A stretch of DNA of 64,000 nt, taken from JAOPZW01 sp963789015. Its GTDB lineage: Bacteria; Actinomycetota; Thermoleophilia; Solirubrobacterales; Solirubrobacteraceae. Under the pieces are notes generated by a model that was not told the origin of the DNA, made no database searches, and saw only the letters and a list, made by a program, of their open reading frames with translations. The position numbers and the translations under genes are program-made. This document shows positions 7,963 through 15,743 of this stretch, piece after piece. The stretch's first letter is position 1. Every line of letters begins with the position of its first letter. The stretch covers positions 1,488,001 to 1,552,000 of the forward strand of contig CAWBIU010000001.1 of assembly GCA_963789015.1 (NCBI GenBank), read 5' to 3'.

Positions 7963-9533
7963 ATCGGTGCCGTCTCCGGCATGTTCTCGGGCGTCGCCGT
8001 CGCGCTCGCGACGGTCTGCTCGCGGGTGCGGCGCCCGAGCACGTAGAACAGCACGCCGATCGCCAGCGTCACGACGATCGGGATGAAGACGACGAGCTGG
8101 AACGTGCCGCGGCTGAAGCCCTCGGGCAGCGCCGAGTCGTTGAGCAGCGACCCGTCCCCGAGCCCCGGGAACAGGCCGACGAGCGAGGCGAGCGCGGCCC
8201 AGGAGGTCGTCAGCACGCCGCAGATCCAGACGCCCGCCATCCCGCCCGGCACCTTGTACGGGCGGTCGACGTGGGGATGGCTGTAGCGCAGCTTGATGAT
8301 CGACGGGAAGATCACCAGGTAGGAGATCGTCGTGAACAGCAGCACCACGTTGAGCACGGCGCTGAAGTACTTCTCGGCGTCGCCGCCGGACAGCTCGAAG
8401 GCGAGCACCATGACGATCGTCGAGACGATGCCGCTCAGGAAGTTGACCACGATCGGCGTGCCGTAGCGGGCCGAGAACGTGCCCAGGATGCGCGGGCCCG
8501 CGCCGTCGTAGCCGGCCACGGCCTGCGAGCGGTCGGCGCCCATCAGCCACGTCGTCCCGCTCGACAGGAGCACGAGGATGAACGCCGCGGCCGTGAGGTT
8601 GCCGAGGAAGGCGCCCGCGCCGCTGAGCGTCGCGCCGTCGGCCGTGACCTCGCCGCCGTAGACCGTGAACACCGTCTTCATCGCGTCGATGAAGCCGCCC
8701 AGCCCGGTGATCTGCTCGGTGGGCAGGACCATGAGGATCGCCAGGATCGGGACGCCGTAGAGCACGATCGCCGAGATCGCGGCGCGCAGCACGGTGAACG
8801 GCACGTCCTTCTGCGGGTCCTTCATCTCGTCACCGGCCGCGCTCGGCAGCTCGAAGCCGACGAAGTTGAAGAACAGCAGCGGGACGAGCCCGATGAACAG
8901 CGTGTACGAGGGCGAGAAGTCGCCGACCGCCGGTGGGTGCAGGCCGTTGTCGAAGGCGTAGACGACGACGCTGAGCGAGAAGAAGGCGAGCAGCAGGATG
9001 CGCGCCCAGGCGCCGAGCGTCGGGATCCACTTGCCGATTCCGAACGACAGGATCGCCGCCCAGACGCCGAACCAGATGAAGACGAGCGAGAACAGGTACT
9101 GGCCGGCCGTCCCGAGGTCGCCGAAGAACGTGTTGAAGGTCTCGACCGCCGTGATGCACAGCAGGCCGCCCATCCAGACCGGGTTCGACAGCCAGTAGAG
9201 GACGGAGTTGACCGCGGCCACGAAGCGGCCCCAGGCGAGCTTCGTCCATACGTAGGCGCCGCCCTCCTCCGGGAAGGCCGCGCCGAGCTCGGCGGTCAGC
9301 AGCGCGTAGGGGATGAAGAAGAACACCGCGAGCACGATGAGCCACGTGAAGCCCTCCGGGCCCTGGCTCGCGACGGCGCCGAGCGTGTCGACGCCGACCA
9401 GCGTGCAGATCAGGAAGAACAGCATGTCGAAGCGCCCGAAGTGCTTTCGGAGCTTGCGCTTCTCGTCCGCTGCGGCCTGGGTCTCCTGCTGATCGAGGAT
9501 CGCGGTCTCGGCGCCCAGCGTGGTGGCGGTCAT
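7959..9533 (-). CDS. APC-family amino acid permease
   Basis: A 524-residue integral membrane protein with about 12-13 hydrophobic helices and the amino acid-polyamine-organocation fold. TM1 region FFLICTLVGVDTLGAVASQG replaces the usual GxG substrate loop. The conserved EEGGAYVWTKLAWG and FNFVGFELPSAAGDEMKDPQKDVP are typical of the glutamate/GABA-exchanger-like branch. About 40 bases upstream of the start lies a perfect 9-1-9 palindrome that may be an operator. The substrate is probably an amino acid or amine; it cannot be narrowed from sequence alone. Confidence 0.9.
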   Translation of the reverse strand: MTATTLGAETAILDQQETQAAADEKRKLRKHFGRFDMLFFLICTLVGVDTLGAVASQGPEGFTWLIVLAVFFFIPYALLTAELGAAFPEEGGAYVWTKLAWGRFVAAVNSVLYWLSNPVWMGGLLCITAVETFNTFFGDLGTAGQYLFSLVFIWFGVWAAILSFGIGKWIPTLGAWARILLLAFFSLSVVVYAFDNGLHPPAVGDFSPSYTLFIGLVPLLFFNFVGFELPSAAGDEMKDPQKDVPFTVLRAAISAIVLYGVPILAILMVLPTEQITGLGGFIDAMKTVFTVYGGEVTADGATLSGAGAFLGNLTAAAFILVLLSSGTTWLMGADRSQAVAGYDGAGPRILGTFSARYGTPIVVNFLSGIVSTIVMVLAFELSGGDAEKYFSAVLNVVLLFTTISYLVIFPSIIKLRYSHPHVDRPYKVPGGMAGVWICGVLTTSWAALASLVGLFPGLGDGSLLNDSALPEGFSRGTFQLVVFIPIVVTLAIGVLFYVLGRRTREQTVASATATPENMPETAPI

Positions 9534-9569
9534 GGCGACGCATCAGAGCGGACCGGGCAGTTCGCAGGC

Positions 9570-9588
9570 AAGCGACACGGTGTCGCTT
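9570..9588. promoter_or_regulatory. 19-bp perfect palindrome upstream of APC permease
   Basis: AAGCGACACGGTGTCGCTT has 9-bp arms with a single central base and lies 37-55 bases before the permease start. The form is typical of a TetR-type operator. No regulator gene adjoins it, so the cognate protein is unknown. Confidence 0.55.
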
Positions 9589-9629
9589 CGGACCTCTGCG
9601 GACCGAGACCGACCGGCGTGCGCCGCGCG

Positions 9630-10415
9630 TCAGCCGCGCAGGAAGTCGATGAGCATCCGGTTGACGAGGTCGGGCTTCTCGACCATCAGCCCGTGCGACG
9701 TGCCGGGCACGACTGCGAGCTGGGCGCCGGGGACGCCCCGGAACATGGCCACGGCGTGCTCGAGCAGCACCTCGTCGCGGTCGGCGACCATGACGAGCGT
9801 CGGCGCCGTCACGCCCGCGAGGTCGTCGGCGGTCATGGCGGGGTCGTGCGTGTGCATCTCGTCGAGCTTGGCGGCGAGCACCGCGAAGTGCTCGCGTCCC
9901 TGCGGCGCGACCTCGCCGTAGAGGTCGCCCAGGAACTCGAGCGCGTCCGCCGGCATGTCGAGCACGCCCGGCGCCCAGCCCTCGTGGTGGGAGACGCCGG
10001 CCACGACGGCGACGCGCCGCACGAGCGTGGGGTGGCGGGCGGCGAGCACGATGGCGACGCTCGCGCCGTCGCTGCAGCCGACGATGTGCGCCGGGCCGCC
10101 GACCACGCGCTCGATGAACGCCGCGGTGTCGTCGGCCATCGCGTCTATGGTGATCGGGCCCTCGACGTCGGGCGTGCGCCCATGCCCGCGGCGGTCGGGC
10201 GTGAACACGTGGAAGGCCGCGGCCAGCCCGGGGAGGTTGGCCTCGAAGGCGCGCGAGTCGGCGCCCCCGGGGTGCAGGAGCACGAGCGGCTCACCCTCGC
10301 CGTGCTCGTCGTACCACGTCCGCACGCCGTTCAGATCGATGTGGCCGGCCACCTCGTCGCTCCCGTTCGCTCGCCGTCGTCGGAGGGTTGGACCGTGCCC
10401 GCGTGGCGAACTCAT
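9630..10415 (-). CDS. Alpha/beta hydrolase
   Basis: About 261 residues from ATG 10415; a GTG at 10352 is an alternative and starts closer to the conserved fold. Fold elements are in order: LVLLHPGGADSRAF (oxyanion region), FTPDRRGHGRTPD, nucleophile Ser in GCSDGAS, acid Asp in VADRDEV, and His in GTSHGLMVEKP near the C-terminus. This is the haloperoxidase/esterase-like branch of the superfamily. It is divergent from the multicopper oxidase gene and separated from it by a short AT-richer promoter region. The substrate is unknown. Confidence 0.85.
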   Translation of the reverse strand: MSSPRGHGPTLRRRRANGSDEVAGHIDLNGVRTWYDEHGEGEPLVLLHPGGADSRAFEANLPGLAAAFHVFTPDRRGHGRTPDVEGPITIDAMADDTAAFIERVVGGPAHIVGCSDGASVAIVLAARHPTLVRRVAVVAGVSHHEGWAPGVLDMPADALEFLGDLYGEVAPQGREHFAVLAAKLDEMHTHDPAMTADDLAGVTAPTLVMVADRDEVLLEHAVAMFRGVPGAQLAVVPGTSHGLMVEKPDLVNRMLIDFLRG

Positions 10416-10461
10416 CGGCGGCTGCGATCTTCGCTCCGACCACAGACTGAAAGCAAGCTGA

Positions 10462-10490
10462 TTGAGAAAAAGATTTAGGCGTGCCATACT
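10462..10490 (+). promoter_or_regulatory. Sigma70-like promoter of the multicopper oxidase gene
   Basis: TTGAGA (10462-10467), a 17-bp spacer and CATACT (10485-10490) lie eight bases before the ATG at 10499. The expected transcription start would fall at or next to the ATG. This supports that start over the GTG at 10481 and predicts a leaderless mRNA. Confidence 0.6.
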
Positions 10491-10498
10491 TTGGGTCG

Positions 10499-11545
10499 AT
10501 GGCGCGCTTGACACGACGCAGTCTGCTCGCCGGATCGGTCCCGGCGGTGGGGGCCGCGGGCGCTCTGCTGCACGCCACCGTGCCCCACAGCCACCCGTGG
10601 GACGAGCCCGCCCACGCCGCCCAGGCCGGCCACACGGGCCACGACGGCCACGGCGCCGACGGCGGCCACGCGAGCTTCCGCGACGGCGCGACGGTGGACC
10701 ACCGCGCCAACGGCTTCGACCCCCACGAGATCCTGCGCGACTTCGACTGGGGCACGACGCGGCGGCTGGCGAGCGGGCGCGTGCTGCGCGAGTGGACGTT
10801 GAACGCCGTCGACCGCGAGATCGAGGTCGCGCCCGGCGTGCGCTTCGCGGCGTGGACCTACAACGGGCGGATCCCCGGGCCGACGCTGCGCTGCCGCGAG
10901 GGCGAGCGCCTGCGCATCCACTTCGCCAACGGATCCCAGCACGCGCACACGATCCACTTCCACGGCATCCACCCGGCCGAGATGGACGGGGTGCCCGGCG
11001 TCGGCGCGGGGCAGATCGCGCCCGGCGGGACGACGACGTACGAGTTCGACGCCCAGCCCGCCGGCCTGCACCTCTACCACTGCCACGTCCGGCCGCTGGC
11101 CGAGCACATCGCCAAGGGCCTGTACGGCGCCTTCATCGTCGACCCCGCGGACGGGCGCGAGGACGCCGACGAGATGGTCATGGTCATGAACGGGTTCGAC
11201 ACGAACTTCGACCGCGCCAACGAGGTCTACGCGGCGAACACGATCGGCTTCGCCTACATGGACAAGCCGATCGTCACGGCGCGTGACGAGCTCGTGCGGA
11301 TCTACCTGGTCAACGTCCTCGAGTACGACCTCATCAACTCGTTCCACCTGCACGGGAACCTGTTCGACTACTTCCCGACGGGCACCGGGAGCCGGCCGTC
11401 GGAGCTCACCGACACGGTGATGCTGTGCCAGGGGCAGCGCGGGATCCTCGAGTGGCGCTTCCCGTATCCGGGCAGCTACATGTTCCACGCCCACCAGTCC
11501 GAGTTCACCGAGCTCGGCTGGCAGGGCATCTTCCAGGTGACGTGA
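10499..11545 (+). CDS. Two-domain multicopper oxidase, Tat-exported
   Basis: A 348-residue copper protein of the two-cupredoxin nitrite reductase/small laccase group. The N-terminus has a twin-arginine motif (LTRRSLLAG) and hydrophobic core, so folded export is likely. A His-rich linker (GHTGHDGHGADGGH, about 44-57) may hold metal. Domain 1 carries HTIHFHG (H153, H155) and HCHVRPLAEH (H194, H196, H203); domain 2 carries FHLHGN and MFHAHQSEF near the end. These are type 1 and type 2/3 copper ligand blocks. Its TGA overlaps the ATG of a ZIP transporter, so oxidase and transporter are probably made together. Nitrite reductase activity is possible but not shown. Confidence 0.88.
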   Translation: MARLTRRSLLAGSVPAVGAAGALLHATVPHSHPWDEPAHAAQAGHTGHDGHGADGGHASFRDGATVDHRANGFDPHEILRDFDWGTTRRLASGRVLREWTLNAVDREIEVAPGVRFAAWTYNGRIPGPTLRCREGERLRIHFANGSQHAHTIHFHGIHPAEMDGVPGVGAGQIAPGGTTTYEFDAQPAGLHLYHCHVRPLAEHIAKGLYGAFIVDPADGREDADEMVMVMNGFDTNFDRANEVYAANTIGFAYMDKPIVTARDELVRIYLVNVLEYDLINSFHLHGNLFDYFPTGTGSRPSELTDTVMLCQGQRGILEWRFPYPGSYMFHAHQSEFTELGWQGIFQVT

Positions 11546-12747
11546 TGGAGGCCCGCGGCGCCACGAATCGCGACGCCACGGCGGGCCTGCCGTCCTGGCT
11601 GCTCGGGCTCGTCCCGCTGCTGCTGATCATCGCTGCCGTCGGTGCGTTCGCCGCGCTCGGCGGCCCCGGGCTGGCCGAGCGCCGCGGGCCGCCGGCCGAG
11701 GAGCTCGCCATCGACCGGACCGTCCTGCGGCCCGGGACGATCGAGGTGACGGTACGCAACGACGGCCCCGACCCGGTGTCGATCGCCCAGGTCCAGGTGA
11801 ACGACGCGTTCGTGCAGTTCTCGGGCGCCGAGCGGCCGATCGGGCGGCTCGGGTCGGCGACCGTGCGGATCGAGCAGCCGTGGGTCGAAGGCGAGGCCTA
11901 CGAGGTCGCGCTGATGACCTCCTCGGGCGGGACCGTCGCGCACGAGATCCCGGTCGCCGTGAGCACACCGGCCGCCGACCTGTCGTTCTTCGGCCTGATG
12001 GCCCTGCTCGGGATCTACGTCGGAGTGATCCCGGTGGCGCTCGGCATGCTCTGGCTGCCGTGGATCCGGCGCATCCCGCGCAGCTGGCTGCGCGCGGTGA
12101 TGGCGCTCACGATCGGCCTGCTCGCGTTCCTGGCCATCGACGCCGCGCTCGAGGGCTTCGAGCTGGCGGGCGAGGGCTCACAGGCGTTCGGAGGCGCCGT
12201 GCTCGTGCCGATCGGCGCGGTCGTCTCCTATCTGCTGCTGACGGGCGTCTCGGGGTGGCTTGCCCGACGGCGGCACGCCGCGGCGAGGGCGGGGGCGTCG
12301 GGTGGGACGCTCGCGCTGCTCGTCGCGGCCGGTATCGGCCTGCACAACCTCGGCGAGGGGGTGGCGATCGGGTCGGCCTACTCGGTCGGCGCGCTCGCCC
12401 TCGGCGCCTTCCTCGTCGTCGGCTTCGCGCTGCACAACACGACCGAGGGGCTGGCCATCGTCGCGCCGATCGCGCACCTGCGCCCGTCGCTCGGGCGGCT
12501 GGCCGCGCTGGGGTTGATCGCCGGCGCCCCCGCGATCCTCGGGGCGTGGATCGGCGCGGCCGCCTTCAACACGAGCGTCGCGGCGTTCCTGTTCGGCTTC
12601 GGAGCCGGGGCGATCGTGCAGGTCATCGTCCAGCTCGTGCCGACGCTGCGCGACGACGACGGCCGCGCGCTGCACCCGGCGACGGTCGGCGGCGTGCTCG
12701 CCGGGCTCGCGCTGATGTTCGCGACGGGGCTGCTCGTCAGCATCTGA
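11545..12747 (+). CDS. ZIP-family metal transporter with extra extracytoplasmic beta-rich domain
   Basis: A 400-residue membrane protein. The C-terminal 250 residues are a ZIP transporter: HNLGEGVAIG and HNTTEGLAIV are the paired helix 4 and 5 metal-site motifs. The N-terminal part is unusual. After one helix (about 17-40) comes a strand-rich segment (about 50-145; TVLRPGTIEVTVRNDGPDPV, VQVNDAFVQFSG) resembling a cupredoxin/Ig-like sandwich, before the transporter helices start. The gene overlaps the oxidase stop by one base. Transport of a divalent metal is expected; direction and metal are not determined by sequence. Confidence 0.86.
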   Translation: MEARGATNRDATAGLPSWLLGLVPLLLIIAAVGAFAALGGPGLAERRGPPAEELAIDRTVLRPGTIEVTVRNDGPDPVSIAQVQVNDAFVQFSGAERPIGRLGSATVRIEQPWVEGEAYEVALMTSSGGTVAHEIPVAVSTPAADLSFFGLMALLGIYVGVIPVALGMLWLPWIRRIPRSWLRAVMALTIGLLAFLAIDAALEGFELAGEGSQAFGGAVLVPIGAVVSYLLLTGVSGWLARRRHAAARAGASGGTLALLVAAGIGLHNLGEGVAIGSAYSVGALALGAFLVVGFALHNTTEGLAIVAPIAHLRPSLGRLAALGLIAGAPAILGAWIGAAAFNTSVAAFLFGFGAGAIVQVIVQLVPTLRDDDGRALHPATVGGVLAGLALMFATGLLVSI

Positions 12748-12784
12748 GCGCCGCCGCCGCGGTGCGACTCGCTCGCAGCTGCGC

Positions 12785-12810
12785 ACGCTTCTCAAAAAGC
12801 GTTTGTTTGC
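12785..12810 (+). terminator. Possible terminator after the oxidase-ZIP operon
   Basis: ACGCTT (12785-12790) pairs with AAGCGT (12797-12802) around a six-base loop, followed by TTGTTT. The stem is short for a factor-independent terminator but it is the only T-tailed hairpin in this gap. The 140-bp gap to the DUF4331 gene is otherwise AT-richer than its surroundings and probably holds that gene's promoter. Confidence 0.35.
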
Positions 12811-12887
12811 AGGGACTTTTATGACCCGGAAGGGCACGTGGCGCGTAAGGATGAAGCGTCCACCGACCTCTTCCAAGGAGTCCCGGA

Positions 12888-14357
12888 ATGGTGCGCAAGA
12901 TCCCCGTCGTCCTCGCCGCCCTGATCGCGGCGATCGGCGCCGGTGTCCTCGTCGTCGCGATGAGCTCGGGCTCGAGCCACCGCGAGGCGCCGCTGACCTC
13001 GGTCGATCCGACCGCGGACGACACCGACGTCTACGCGTTCAAGGCGCCCGACGCGCCGAACGCCCTGACCATCGTCGCCAACTGGATCCCGTTCGAGGAT
13101 CCCGCCGGCGGGCCGAACTTCTACCGGCTCGACGACCGCGCGACGTACTACCTCAACGTCGACAACACCGGCGACGGGCGCTACGACGTCCGCTACCGGT
13201 TCCGCTTCAGGACGAAGGTCGGCGACCCCGACTCGTTCCTGTACGCGCTGCCCGGCGTCGCGAACATCCGCGACCCGAAGCTCAACATCCAGCAGACGTA
13301 CTCGGTCGTGCGCGAGACGTGGAAGGACGGCCGGCGCACGGGCCACAAGATGCTCGGCAGCAACCTGCCGGTCGCCCCGAACAACGTCGGGCCGAAGACG
13401 ATCCCCGACTACGCGTCGGTGTGGGGCGCCGCCTCGCGGCACCTCGACGGCGGCGGGCGCGTCTTCGTCGGCCAGGCCGACGACCCGTTCTACGTCGACC
13501 TCGGCTCGACGTTCGACGCCATCAACATCCGCAACGGCACCGGCAACGCCGGCGGCGGCAAGGACGACCTGGCGGGCTACAACGTCCATTCGGTCGTCCT
13601 CCAGGTCCCGGTCGAGCAGGTCACCCGCGACCACGCGGGCGTCAGCGGGCCGAGCGCGCCCAACGCCGTGGTCGGGGTGTGGGCGTCGACGAACCGCGAG
13701 CGCCTCAGCGTCACCGCGGCTCCGGGCTTCGGCCCGACGACACAGCAGCTGCGCCGCGAAGGCCGCCAGGAGGGTGACGAGGTCCAGGTCAGCCGCCTGG
13801 GCAACCCGCTCGTCAACGAGGTGGTCATCCCGCTGGGCAAGAAGGACCTGTTCAACGCCACCCAGCCCTCGGACGACCTGAAGAACTTCGGGCGCTACGT
13901 GGTCCAGCCGCAGCTCGCGAAGGTCCTCAACATCCTCTTCCCGGGGCTCAACGTCCCCGAGAAGAACCGGACCGACATCGTCCAGGCGCTGCTCACCGGC
14001 GTGCCGGGGCTGACGCAGATCCGGCCCGGCGCGCCGCCGACCGACACGCTGAAGATCAACCTCGGCGTCACGCCCAAGAGCGACCCGAACCGCTTCGGCG
14101 TCCTCGCCGGCGACACCCAGGGCTTCCCGAACGGGCGGCGCCTCGGTGACGACGTCGTCGACATCGAGCTGCGCGTGATCGGCGGCTTCCTGAAGGGCAA
14201 CAAGCTGCCGCTCGGCGACGGCGTCGACGGCAACGACGTCCCGTTCCGCGCGACGTTCCCGTACGTGGCGCTGCCCAAGGCGGGCTTCGACTCGCAGCTC
14301 AAGCGGCTCGAGCCGGTGCACGCGCCGACCCCGGCCGACCCGGCCGCGGGGTCCTAG
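12888..14357 (+). CDS. DUF4331 domain-containing secreted protein
   Basis: A 489-residue protein. A hydrophobic N-terminal segment (about 5-25) acts as signal or anchor. It is followed by the family's diagnostic opening SSHREAPLTSVDPTADDTDVYAF, which is rich in acidic and aromatic residues. The rest is a long beta-rich domain with repeated acidic/Asn segments (YLNVDNTGDGRYDVRYRF, LNIQQTYSVVRETWKDG). The function of this family is not established. AAGGAG lies eight bases before the ATG, so this gene has a leader and strong ribosome site, unlike many neighbours. It begins a likely operon with a TPR protein and a NicO-family metal exporter. Confidence 0.9.
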   Translation: MVRKIPVVLAALIAAIGAGVLVVAMSSGSSHREAPLTSVDPTADDTDVYAFKAPDAPNALTIVANWIPFEDPAGGPNFYRLDDRATYYLNVDNTGDGRYDVRYRFRFRTKVGDPDSFLYALPGVANIRDPKLNIQQTYSVVRETWKDGRRTGHKMLGSNLPVAPNNVGPKTIPDYASVWGAASRHLDGGGRVFVGQADDPFYVDLGSTFDAINIRNGTGNAGGGKDDLAGYNVHSVVLQVPVEQVTRDHAGVSGPSAPNAVVGVWASTNRERLSVTAAPGFGPTTQQLRREGRQEGDEVQVSRLGNPLVNEVVIPLGKKDLFNATQPSDDLKNFGRYVVQPQLAKVLNILFPGLNVPEKNRTDIVQALLTGVPGLTQIRPGAPPTDTLKINLGVTPKSDPNRFGVLAGDTQGFPNGRRLGDDVVDIELRVIGGFLKGNKLPLGDGVDGNDVPFRATFPYVALPKAGFDSQLKRLEPVHAPTPADPAAGS

Positions 14358-14379
14358 TCCCATCACCGACCGGTCAGAC

Positions 14380-14407
14380 GGGCGGGGGCGCTCGACCGCC
14401 CCCGCCC
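14380..14407 (+). terminator. Strong GC hairpin between DUF4331 and TPR genes
   Basis: GGGCGGGGGCG (14380-14390) and CGCCCCCGCCC (14397-14407) form a perfect 11-bp stem with loop CTCGAC. No T tract follows. It could be a partial terminator or an RNA-stabilising hairpin that sets lower expression of the downstream genes. Confidence 0.5.
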
Positions 14408-14429
14408 TCCGGACCGCCTCCTCCTCCAC

Positions 14430-15743
14430 ATGACCTCCAGGCGCCTGACCCTCCTCGCCGTCCCGCTCGCCTTCGCCGGGATGCTGCTCGTCCTCATGCT
14501 CGGCTCCGGCGGTGGCGGCGCGACCGCCGCCCCGGACGAGCGCCACGTGCCCGACGCCCCGCGCCCCGGCGCTCCCACGGCCGAGCGCGTGCGCGTGCTC
14601 GAGGCCACGGTCCGCGCGCGACCTCGCGTCGCCGCCGGCTACGTCCAGCTCGCCGGCGCCCTGCGCGAGCAGGCGCGCGAGACCGGCGACGGCAGCGAGC
14701 TCGGCCGCGCCGGCGCGCTCCTGGGCCGCGCGCTGGCGCTCGCGCCGCGCGATCCCGGCGCACTCACCGAGCGCGGCGCGCTCGCCGTCGTGCGCCACGA
14801 CTTCGCCGCCGGCCTGCGCGACGCGCTCGCCGCGCGCCGCGTCGCGCCCGAGGCCGACGCGCCGCTCGGCGTCCAGGTCGACGCGCTCGTCGAGCTCGGC
14901 CGCTACCCGCAGGCCGCCCGCGCGCTGCAGGAGATGGTCGACCGCAGCCCCGACGTCGCCGCCTACGCGCGCGTCTCCTACTTCCGCGAGCTGCACGGCG
15001 ACCTGCCCGGCGCCGTCGACGCGATGCGCCGCGCCGTCTCGGCCGGCGGCGCGTCGGCCGCGGGCACGGCGTCCGTGCAGGCGCTGCTCGGCGATCTCGA
15101 GCTCATGCGCGGCCGGCTGCGCGCCGCGCGGCGCGCCTACCGCGCCGCGCTCGCGCTCGTCCCGCGGCTGCCCGCCGCCGACGCCGGGCTGGCCCGCGTG
15201 CAGGCCGCACGCGGTGACGTGCCCGCGGCGATCCGCCGGATGCGCGGCGTCGTGTCCCGCCTGCCGCTGCCACAGCACGTCGTCGCCCTCGGCGAGCTCG
15301 AGCTCGCCGCCGGGCGGCGCACGCAGGCGCGGCGCGACCTCGCGCTCGTCCGCGCCCAGCAGCGGCTGGCCGGCGCGGGCGTGAGCACGGACGTCGAGCT
15401 GGCGCTCTTCGAGGCCGAGCACGGCTCGCCGGCGCGCGCCGTCGCGCTCGCCCGCCGCGCGTGGTCGCGGGCGCCGAGCGTGCGCTCCGCCGACGCGCTC
15501 GGCTGGGCGCTGACCCGCGACGGGCGCGCCGCCGAGGGCGAGCGCTGGGCGCGGCGCGCGCTCCGCCTCGGCTCTCGCGACCCGATGTTCCTGTTCCACG
15601 CGGGGATGGCGGCGCGGGGCGCCGGGCACGACGCGGCCGCCCGCCGCCTGCTGGCGCGCGCGCTCGACGCCAACCCGCGCTTCTCGCCGTGGCACGCGCC
15701 GATCGCGCGGCGCGCCCTGCGCGCGCTGGAGCGGGCGCGATGA
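14430..15743 (+). CDS. TPR-repeat protein, membrane-anchored
   Basis: A 437-residue protein with an N-terminal hydrophobic helix (about 8-26) and then Ala/Arg/Leu-rich helical repeats of about 34 residues. Examples are ALLGRALALAPRDPGALTERGALA, AARALQEMVDRSPDVAAYARVSYFR and AARRAYRAALALVPRLPAADAGLARV. These are tetratricopeptide-like, so it is likely an assembly or scaffold protein on the outer face of the membrane. It lies between DUF4331 and the metal exporter, with an ATGA overlap to the latter, which suggests a shared task. No catalytic motif is visible. Confidence 0.83.
   Translation: MTSRRLTLLAVPLAFAGMLLVLMLGSGGGGATAAPDERHVPDAPRPGAPTAERVRVLEATVRARPRVAAGYVQLAGALREQARETGDGSELGRAGALLGRALALAPRDPGALTERGALAVVRHDFAAGLRDALAARRVAPEADAPLGVQVDALVELGRYPQAARALQEMVDRSPDVAAYARVSYFRELHGDLPGAVDAMRRAVSAGGASAAGTASVQALLGDLELMRGRLRAARRAYRAALALVPRLPAADAGLARVQAARGDVPAAIRRMRGVVSRLPLPQHVVALGELELAAGRRTQARRDLALVRAQQRLAGAGVSTDVELALFEAEHGSPARAVALARRAWSRAPSVRSADALGWALTRDGRAAEGERWARRALRLGSRDPMFLFHAGMAARGAGHDAAARRLLARALDANPRFSPWHAPIARRALRALERAR

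Noticed and set aside
7416..10478. A plus-strand open frame of about 1,020 codons
   Set aside because: It is the mirror of the PNPOx, APC and hydrolase genes; its product is His/Arg/Asp-rich with no domain, as expected for a GC-rich shadow frame.
10481..10499. GTG start of the multicopper oxidase
   Set aside because: A TTGAGA-17-CATACT promoter overlaps it, so the transcript would start after it; the Tat signal is complete from the ATG at 10499.
12755..12840. A small gene in the AT-richer gap before DUF4331
   Set aside because: The ATG at about 12831 has no ribosome site and runs in a frame with no coding character.
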